Of a DNA stretch of 8,947 nucleotides, positions 1-5,357 are shown in pieces. Location: NCBI GenBank assembly GCA_003541985.1, contig DPLM01000227.1:11688-20634 (forward strand). The letters run 5' to 3'. The notes under the pieces were generated by a model that had not been told where the DNA came from, made no database searches, and worked only from the letters and a program-made list of their open reading frames with translations. This stretch comes from Deltaproteobacteria bacterium (GTDB taxonomy: Bacteria > SAR324 > NAC60-12). A program made the translations under genes and the position numbers. Numbering within the stretch: position 1 is the stretch's first letter; the number at the start of each line of letters is the position of its first letter.

Positions 1-99
1 CCCGAATAATCCGTTACTGGCCTGGTCTTTCTCTTCGGCAAAACCTCCCGTTTCACATGAAATATCGCAGTAATCAACCAACTTATTACTATGGGTCAT
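1..99 (-). CDS. Partial small Cys-containing protein, N-terminal 33 residues
   Basis: An open frame starts at ATG (99..97) and runs without a stop to the left edge, giving 33 residues. It is preceded by AAGGAG at the ideal distance of 7 bases, the best ribosome binding site in the window, which makes the start convincing. The visible protein has no signal peptide, is polar, and carries a C-x3-C pair near residues 11 and 15 (YCDISCETGG). It lies 71 bases downstream of the nDsbD-like gene on the same strand, so it may be the third gene of the ppiD operon or have its own promoter. The C-terminus is outside the window. The cysteine spacing resembles short cysteine-rich hypothetical proteins I loosely recall from deltaproteobacteria, possibly metal-binding, but I cannot name a family. 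The function is unknown. Confidence 0.6.
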   Translation of the reverse strand, partial: MTHSNKLVDYCDISCETGGFAEEKDQASNGLFG

Positions 100-106
100 T
101 TCGAGT

Positions 107-112
107 CTCCTT
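107..112 (-). promoter_or_regulatory. Strong Shine-Dalgarno site for the left-edge gene
   Basis: The minus strand reads AAGGAG, seven bases before the ATG at 99. It decides the start of the partial left-edge gene. It stands out because ppiD, rodA, gltX and ftsY in this window have no comparable site. Confidence 0.65.
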
Positions 113-170
113 AAGCGGTTAAATCTAATTACAGGAGGCGCCTAATATTTTTCGCCAGTGTGGTATCCAG

Positions 171-701
171 CTAACTATCTGATTGAACAATAATGGGTGT
201 GGCCAATATTTGTGTCTGCAGCGGCGCACAGATACGATTATCGCAGATCTGGTAAGCTAAATTTGCTTGAATCTTATCGTAGCCCAATGGGTGGTTGAGA
301 GCAACACGGATGCGTAGACGAAGTTCCAACCCGTACTGATGTATAGACAATTCCTGGGCGAAGGCCTCATCATAAAATCGAACTGGAGGACTTTCCTGAA
401 GGGGAGTGACGATCTCGTGATTAGAAAGAAGAGTCAGCCTAGTGGGTTCCGGTCCAAACTCATCGGCTGGTTTGATTGAGTAGATATGCCAACCCGTCGG
501 AATGACAATCTGAATCCGTAGTTCCGTTTCAGCGCCAGGAGTTGTAATTTCAGGAACCAAGGCTGCCTGAAATTCCAACTTTGGTAAGTCTGGCGTTGGA
601 GAGTTTTCAAATAAATCTGGCCGCGAGAAACCTTGACTCCAGACCGACGAAGAAACTCCCCAAAGCAGACACCCCAAGCTGCAGACGAGTAGCTTCCCCA
701 T
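171..701 (-). CDS. Secreted stand-alone DsbD N-terminal-domain protein
   Basis: The protein has 176 residues and probably acts as a periplasmic thiol-redox protein. Residues 1-22 form a Sec signal peptide (basic MGK, hydrophobic core, likely cleavage after VWS). Residues about 45-170 match the immunoglobulin-like N-terminal domain of DsbD (nDsbD): a beta-rich stretch with PTGWHIYS near 68-75 and, near the end, AYQICDNRICAPL with the cysteine pair C153 and C158. In full DsbD this pair passes electrons to periplasmic partners. The eight-helix membrane domain and the C-terminal thioredoxin domain of DsbD are both missing, and the frame ends cleanly, so this is a single-domain version and not a fragment. 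The two Cys are four residues apart, against five in E. coli DsbD as I recall it. Its ATG overlaps the ppiD stop (TAATG, one shared base), which points to translational coupling; no Shine-Dalgarno site is seen. The redox partner is unknown. The domain call is firm; the exact role is inference. Confidence 0.85.
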   Translation of the reverse strand: MGKLLVCSLGCLLWGVSSSVWSQGFSRPDLFENSPTPDLPKLEFQAALVPEITTPGAETELRIQIVIPTGWHIYSIKPADEFGPEPTRLTLLSNHEIVTPLQESPPVRFYDEAFAQELSIHQYGLELRLRIRVALNHPLGYDKIQANLAYQICDNRICAPLQTQILATPIIVQSDS

Positions 702-2602
702 TAGGGTTCGGTTGTCCGAAATACAGGGTCAATGACCTCAATCATTGCTGTTGAGCGTAATGCTTCAATCTGCTTGCTCTCAATGGCACGCTGCAATTCT
801 AGACGTAGATTTTTCCTGATTCTCTCACGGGCCGTATCCGGATTCTCCACATCTACGAATCGTCGATTGAAAACAATCAAGTCTGTGCGACCTTCGTAAA
901 CACTAATGGCGGCTGGGTTGGAATCATCCAGTTTCAGACTTAATTTACGGAACTCTGGATTGTCTCCAATTTCTGGTAGGAATCGTGTTGAAGCGTTGAA
1001 GGAGATCGTAGCAACTTCTAACTCAAGCTCTTCAGCAATCCGTTCTAGTATAGCCGGCCTGCTCCGTAATTCTGTCAACCATCCTTCTCCTTTTTGCTGG
1101 GCTAATTCACGAGCGAGTTTCTCTCGAACTTGAGTAGTTGCTATCTCACGAACCTCCTCAAAGGGTCTTATTTGTGAGTCCTGCTTCTCCTGGATTTGGT
1201 AGAACACATAACCTTGGAGAGAATTGCGGGTCCAAACCTCGTGATCCTTCAGCTGCAACTCATTCGCTTGTTGCGCCAATCCTTGAACAGATCCTAGATC
1301 GGCCACTGTGCTGCTACTATCTAACCAGTCGCTCTCCTGGGCGATTTTTTTATATTGAGAAGCCCAGTCACCAATTGACTTTTCGTTAAATGTTGCTCGG
1401 AAGGTATCTCTAGCTTCTTCCAGTTCCCGCTGAGCCATCTCTTCTGCTAGGATTGCTACTATTTCTTCACGGACTTCTTCAATCGGTTGTTGCCCCCCTT
1501 CACGACGTTCTTCCACCTTGATCAGATGAAGGCCAAAGGGTGATTCGACAATATCACTCATTTCACCTGGCTGTAGTCCAAAAGCAGCATTTTCAAACGC
1601 TGGGACCATCTCACCTGGTTTGAACCAGCCAAGGTCTCCCCCTTTCTCCTTGGTCATGTCTTGAGAGACCTCTTTAGCCTCTTCTGCGAAGTCTACTCCA
1701 GCAACAATACGCTCACGAACCTCCTGCAGTTGTTTGCGTCGTTCCGTTTTCGCTGCATCATCGGCATCACCGGGCAAGCGCAGCAAGATATGCCTAGCAC
1801 GTACTTCTGGTGGGGTTGTGTACGTTTCAATGTTGCGCTCGTAGTAGCGACGCACGGCCCGTTCACGAACATCTTCTACTTCTGTCAGGTCATTGATCCC
1901 TAAAGTGAAATAGGTCAAGCGGTAGCGTGGCAATGTCTGGAATTCATCAGGATTGTCCTGGTAATATTGTCGAGTTTGCTCTTCGCTGACGTCCACCTCA
2001 TCTAAAAATACTTGCGGCAAGAGTTGCAGTGTCTGCACTTCCAACTTTTCGTTCTGAAGTTGGAACCTTTGCTCCACATCTTTCTCACTGATGATAATTC
2101 CGGCTGTCAGCAACTGCTGTTTCTTCTGGAGTAGCAGGTCCAAACGTATCGATTCTTCGTACTCTTCCGTCGGTATCCGGTTTTGACTCAGCAGAGTTTC
2201 GTAAGTTTCGAAGTTAAATTGACCATTTTTCTGGAAATACGGCTGCTGACGGATGTATTCCTGCACTTCCAAATCTGTGGTACGCAGATTGAGACTCTTA
2301 GCCATGTTGAGTAGCAACTGTCGGTCGATCAGTTGCTGGAATACTTGTTGTCGCAAGTTCACCTGCTGCGCAATCTGGTCTGCATTTTCTCCCAGTCGTT
2401 GACGCAATGACTCCAGTTGCTGACCATACATACGCTGGAAGTCCCGTTGCAAAATTTCTGTTTCATCAATTCGGGCAATCACTTCCTTACGGTCGCCAAA
2501 AAAGGAACCAACCCCAAAGGAGATCACAAAGGTGACACTGATGAAACCCAGCAACAACTTGAATAGAAAATTGTCGGTGTATTTGCGCAAGTCCTGAATC
2601 AT
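701..2602 (-). CDS. ppiD: PpiD/SurA-type periplasmic peptidyl-prolyl isomerase and chaperone
   Basis: This is a membrane-anchored periplasmic folding factor of 633 residues; E. coli PpiD has 623. I chose the ATG at 2602, which gives the family-typical N-terminus MIQDLRKY followed by one transmembrane helix (about residues 11-35). The frame stays open to a TTG at 2677, but that would add a second hydrophobic stretch unknown in the family and would overlap the likely promoter. A SurA_N-like helical chaperone region follows (about 40-190). The parvulin domain is at about 265-363, with the usual landmarks: RARHILL (His271), GGDLGWF (321-327), the FENAAF segment and GLHLIKV (His359). A second helical chaperone region runs to the C-terminus. 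PpiD sits at the Sec translocon exit and helps newly exported proteins. It is the first gene of a leftward operon with the nDsbD-like protein. No clear Shine-Dalgarno site precedes the ATG. The family call is firm; PpiD rather than a PrsA- or SurA-like relative rests on the N-terminal anchor and the length. Confidence 0.9.
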   Translation of the reverse strand: MIQDLRKYTDNFLFKLLLGFISVTFVISFGVGSFFGDRKEVIARIDETEILQRDFQRMYGQQLESLRQRLGENADQIAQQVNLRQQVFQQLIDRQLLLNMAKSLNLRTTDLEVQEYIRQQPYFQKNGQFNFETYETLLSQNRIPTEEYEESIRLDLLLQKKQQLLTAGIIISEKDVEQRFQLQNEKLEVQTLQLLPQVFLDEVDVSEEQTRQYYQDNPDEFQTLPRYRLTYFTLGINDLTEVEDVRERAVRRYYERNIETYTTPPEVRARHILLRLPGDADDAAKTERRKQLQEVRERIVAGVDFAEEAKEVSQDMTKEKGGDLGWFKPGEMVPAFENAAFGLQPGEMSDIVESPFGLHLIKVEERREGGQQPIEEVREEIVAILAEEMAQRELEEARDTFRATFNEKSIGDWASQYKKIAQESDWLDSSSTVADLGSVQGLAQQANELQLKDHEVWTRNSLQGYVFYQIQEKQDSQIRPFEEVREIATTQVREKLARELAQQKGEGWLTELRSRPAILERIAEELELEVATISFNASTRFLPEIGDNPEFRKLSLKLDDSNPAAISVYEGRTDLIVFNRRFVDVENPDTARERIRKNLRLELQRAIESKQIEALRSTAMIEVIDPVFRTTEP

Positions 2603-2648
2603 AATTACCGAGAAGTACAGAAGGGAAAGTTGGAGCAAAAAACTGATG

Positions 2649-2677
2649 ATTACAGTCAACTTCAGCTCTTTTTGCAA
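2649..2677 (-). promoter_or_regulatory. Candidate sigma70-type promoter for ppiD
   Basis: On the minus strand TTGCAA (2677..2672) is followed after exactly 17 bases by TGTAAT (2654..2649), four of six and five of six matches to the -35 and -10 consensus. Transcription would start near 2642 and leave a leader of about 40 bases before the ATG at 2602. This agrees with choosing that ATG over the TTG at 2677. It was found by eye and such matches occur by chance. Confidence 0.4.
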
Positions 2678-2720
2678 GCTGAAAGCCGGATGATGACTTT
2701 GCTAGTAACGGACTTTCATC

Positions 2721-2749
2721 TTGTTTTCTCCAGATAGCCTTTTTATCGT
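2721..2749 (+). promoter_or_regulatory. Weak candidate promoter for rodA
   Basis: TTGTTT (2721-2726) and TATCGT (2744-2749) are 17 bases apart, with only three of six and four of six consensus matches. It is placed 18 bases before the rodA ATG, so the leader would be about 10 bases or transcription would be nearly leaderless. This is the best candidate I could find, but it is a poor one. Confidence 0.22.
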
Positions 2750-2767
2750 CATTTTCTTTTACAACCT

Positions 2768-3880
2768 ATGTTAGATCGCCGCCTGTTTGCGAACTTCGAC
2801 TGGGTATTGCTCAGTATCGTAATTATGCTCTGTGCCGTGGGCATTGTAGCAATGTATTCTGCTACGGTGGGCAATCCGCAACTCAGTCGCTTTTTGCCAA
2901 GACAAGTCATTTGGATAGTTCTGGGATTGGCTTTGGCGCTGGTGGCAACAGTAATCGACTATCGAATTTGGGCCCGATTCGGACCACTTCTTCATCTTGG
3001 TGCGGTCTTGCTACTGATATTGGTACTATTCATTGGTACAGGTGGTCCTGGTTCACCCGTAGAGCGTTGGCTCAAGGTCGGACCCGTTTTCGTGCAGCCC
3101 TCAGAGTTTACCAAGTTGACCCTGGTACTCTCCTTAGCACACTACTTTCGAGAGGGCCAGCGCATCGGCAGATTAGGCATAAAAGAGCTCATCTGGCCCA
3201 GTTTACTGGTAATCATTCCCCTGATGTTGATTCTCAGACAGCCCGACCTAGGCACAGCTCTATTGCTACTGATAGTCTTCATGCCAATGATCTTCCTAGC
3301 TGGGCTCAAGCTATTGGTACTACTCGCATCCATCGTGCTAGGACTCTGTTCTCTGCCGATTGCATGGCATTTTGTGCTCAAACCCTATCAACAGGAAAGA
3401 GTGCTGACCTTTCTGGACCCAACCCGTGATCCATTGGGAGCCGGTTATCACATTATCCAATCAAAGATTGCCGTTGGCAACGGAGGAATCTGGGGGCAAG
3501 GTATTGGAGGGGGAACTCAGGGACAGCTTAACTTTTTGCCAGCTCACCACACAGATTTTATTTTCTCTGTGTTTGCCGAAGAATGGGGCTTTACAGGAAC
3601 TCTGACGGTCCTACTGCTGTTCATGGCATTGATCTTCTGGTCACTTGGGCACATCCTCAATACTCAGGATCGAGTCAGTGCGATGCTGACTGTAGGCGTA
3701 GTCACGATTTTGACCTCGCATGTACTGATCAACATCGGCATGACCATCGGACTCATGCCTGTTGTCGGAGTCCCTCTGCCCTTCTTCAGTTATGGTGGCT
3801 CGGCAATGCTCTCTCAAATGTTTGGCATTGGCTTGCTCCTGAATGTTCGGATGCGACGTTTTCGCACCGATGAACTCTGA
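2768..3880 (+). CDS. rodA: Rod-shape peptidoglycan glycosyltransferase RodA (SEDS family)
   Basis: RodA polymerises lipid II into glycan strands during cell elongation, working in the inner membrane with the transpeptidase PBP2 and the MreBCD complex. The protein has 370 residues, the family's usual size, with about ten hydrophobic helices. The start MLDRRLFANFDW is typical of the family. SEDS landmarks are VERWLKVG then VQPSEFTKL (about 98-117), RQPDLGTAL (157-165), RVLTFLDPTRDPLGAGYHI (211-229), QSKIAVGNGG (231-240), NFLPAHHTDFIF (255-266, containing the conserved Asp263 corresponding to the catalytic aspartate) and PVVGVPLPFFSYGGSA (331-346). RodA is preferred over FtsW because of the LTFLDP and NFLP-HTDFIF wording and the short N-terminus. 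It is the first gene of a rightward unit, 23 bases before gltX. The usual neighbours mrdA (PBP2) and mreBCD are not next to it in this window. Its leader is pyrimidine-rich without a Shine-Dalgarno site. Confidence 0.95.
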   Translation: MLDRRLFANFDWVLLSIVIMLCAVGIVAMYSATVGNPQLSRFLPRQVIWIVLGLALALVATVIDYRIWARFGPLLHLGAVLLLILVLFIGTGGPGSPVERWLKVGPVFVQPSEFTKLTLVLSLAHYFREGQRIGRLGIKELIWPSLLVIIPLMLILRQPDLGTALLLLIVFMPMIFLAGLKLLVLLASIVLGLCSLPIAWHFVLKPYQQERVLTFLDPTRDPLGAGYHIIQSKIAVGNGGIWGQGIGGGTQGQLNFLPAHHTDFIFSVFAEEWGFTGTLTVLLLFMALIFWSLGHILNTQDRVSAMLTVGVVTILTSHVLINIGMTIGLMPVVGVPLPFFSYGGSAMLSQMFGIGLLLNVRMRRFRTDEL

Positions 3881-3903
3881 AAATCTTTAATATTTCCTTC
3901 TAT

Positions 3904-5349
3904 ATGGTTCGCCTCCGCTTTGCTCCAAGTCCTACTGGTTACTTACATGTTGGTGGCCTGCGTACCGCACTCTTCAGTTTTCTCTATGCCCGACAGCAGG
4001 GTGGGCGTTTTGTCTTCCGTCTAGAGGATACGGATCAGCAACGACTGATGGAGGGATCTGAACAGGATCTCTTGCAAATGCTACAATGGGCTGGAGTAAA
4101 CTGTGACGAAGGTCCCGGTATTGGGGGTGAGTATGGTCCCTATCGTCAGTCAGAGCGACTTGCACTCTACCAAGATCATCTACAGATTCTGATGGACTCT
4201 GGTCACGCCTACCCTTGCTTCTGCACACAGGAACGCTTGGACAACCTCAAGCAGCAGCAGAAAGCCCAAGGCCTTAATCCTAAGTACGATGGATACTGTC
4301 GAAAACTGAAAGCTACAGAAGTACAGCAGCGCCTGACAAATGGAGAAGCGTATGTCATTCGGATGCGGATTCCAGACGATGGAGAAAAAATTCTGATTGA
4401 TGACCTAATTCGAGGGCATGTCAGTATTGACAGCAGCCAACTGGACGACCAGGTACTCCTTAAGTCTGATGGATTTCCCACCTACCACCTAGCTTGTGTT
4501 GTTGACGATCATCTGATGGAGATTACACATGTAGTACGTGGGGAGGAATGGCTACCTTCCCTTCCCAAACACCTTCTGCTTTATCGCTACTTTGGCTGGG
4601 AACCACCACGTTTTGCGCATCTTCCACTGATTCTAAACCCAGATCGTTCCAAGCTCAGCAAACGACAAGGTGATGTAGCTGTCGAAGACTTCAAGGCTCA
4701 AGGCTACGTTGCCGAGGGGCTTGTGAACTTCATTGCTTTGTTGGGATGGAACACTTCTGATGATCAAGAACTTTTCTCAATGTCTGAATTGACTGAAAAA
4801 TTCAGCTTCGAACGAGTTGGGAAAGCTGGGGCTGTCTTTGATCGCAACAAACTTGACTGGATGAACCAGCAATATCTGCAGCGTCTGGAGTTGGATGACC
4901 TAATGCAACGTCTGCAACCTTGGTTGTCAAACTCACGCTGTTCAGGAGCAGATCCAGAATTTCTACGGAGGGCAATTCAGATCATTCAGCCAAGACTGAT
5001 TACGTTGCCTGAAGTACTGGACAAACTAACGATCTTCTTTGAGGATAAGCCTCAACTTGAACAACCAGATTTGATTACTTATCTTCACCAACCAACAGCA
5101 AAAACTGTGTTGAGTGCTTTCCAAACAGCTCTAGCTAATACCGCGACCTGGGATGAAGGCAACTTCAAACAGTTGGTTAAAGGAATTCAGAAAAGCACCG
5201 GGATTAAGGGCAAGGATCTCTGGACTCCACTACGCTACGCAATCACTTTGGAGAAACACGGTCCAGATCTCAGCATGATGGCTGCGCTCTTCGGCAAGGA
5301 AAAATGTCAACAGCTTATCGAAAATGCGTTAGCTCTCACAACTTCCTAA
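3904..5349 (+). CDS. gltX: Glutamyl-tRNA synthetase (class I)
   Basis: GltX charges tRNA-Glu with glutamate in the cytoplasm. At 481 residues it has the normal bacterial length. The Rossmann catalytic domain opens with the HIGH-type signature (FAPSPTGYLHVGGLRTALFS, 6-25), followed by RLEDTD (39-44) and the GPYRQSER segment (78-85). The HLACVVDDHLM stretch (195-205) and VRGEEWLPS (211-219) complete the glutamate and ATP site. KLSKRQGD (250-257) is the KMSKS-type loop. The helical anticodon-binding domain fills the C-terminus, ending with the typical TGIKGKDLWTPLR (432-444). In the zinc-binding region Cys105, Cys107 and Cys132 are present, but the E. coli His of the CRH triplet is Lys134, so the metal site may be altered. 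The gene follows rodA by 23 bases and precedes the SUMF1-domain gene by 8 bases, so the three are probably cotranscribed. No Shine-Dalgarno site is seen; the leader is T- and C-rich. Confidence 0.97.
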   Translation: MVRLRFAPSPTGYLHVGGLRTALFSFLYARQQGGRFVFRLEDTDQQRLMEGSEQDLLQMLQWAGVNCDEGPGIGGEYGPYRQSERLALYQDHLQILMDSGHAYPCFCTQERLDNLKQQQKAQGLNPKYDGYCRKLKATEVQQRLTNGEAYVIRMRIPDDGEKILIDDLIRGHVSIDSSQLDDQVLLKSDGFPTYHLACVVDDHLMEITHVVRGEEWLPSLPKHLLLYRYFGWEPPRFAHLPLILNPDRSKLSKRQGDVAVEDFKAQGYVAEGLVNFIALLGWNTSDDQELFSMSELTEKFSFERVGKAGAVFDRNKLDWMNQQYLQRLELDDLMQRLQPWLSNSRCSGADPEFLRRAIQIIQPRLITLPEVLDKLTIFFEDKPQLEQPDLITYLHQPTAKTVLSAFQTALANTATWDEGNFKQLVKGIQKSTGIKGKDLWTPLRYAITLEKHGPDLSMMAALFGKEKCQQLIENALALTTS

Positions 5350-5351
5350 GG
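5348..5351 (+). promoter_or_regulatory. Shine-Dalgarno site over the gltX stop, deciding the next start
   Basis: AAGG overlaps the TAA of gltX and lies six bases before the ATG at 5358. It supports this start, which opens directly onto a signal peptide, over the upstream in-frame ATG at 5304 inside gltX. The arrangement suggests translation of the downstream gene by ribosomes finishing gltX. Confidence 0.5.
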
Positions 5352-5357
5352 CGATTG

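Larger units (their letters stand above)
2603..2767. other. Divergent intergenic region between ppiD and rodA
   Basis: These 165 bases separate two genes transcribed away from each other, so promoters for both operons must lie here unless they sit inside genes. Two sigma70-like candidates are listed separately. I see no strong inverted repeat that would suggest a shared operator, and no RNA gene. Confidence 0.7.

Noticed and set aside
133..138. AGGAGG on the plus strand, a perfect Shine-Dalgarno sequence
   Set aside because: No plus-strand start codon lies at a useful distance and no coding frame follows; it lies between two minus-strand genes and is probably chance.
136..156. Possible hairpin GGCG...CGCC downstream of the nDsbD-like gene
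   Set aside because: The stem is only four pairs with a 12-base loop and no clean T-run follows, so it is not a credible terminator.
632..701. Lipobox at Cys7 or Cys11 of the nDsbD-like signal peptide
   Set aside because: Both Cys are too near the N-terminus and the residues before them (LLV, SLG) do not fit the lipobox; an ordinary signal peptide ending near residue 22 fits better.
2603..2677. TTG start for ppiD at 2677, adding 25 residues
   Set aside because: It would put an extra hydrophobic segment before the family-typical MIQDLRKY start and would coincide with the -35 box of the likely promoter.
2911..3429. 172-codon plus-strand frame overlapping rodA
   Set aside because: It lies in another frame inside a full-length, well-conserved rodA, and its product has no family features.
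5304..5357. Upstream ATG for the SUMF1-fusion gene inside gltX
   Set aside because: It would place 18 polar residues before the signal peptide; the ATG at 5358 has an AAGG site and opens directly on the signal sequence.
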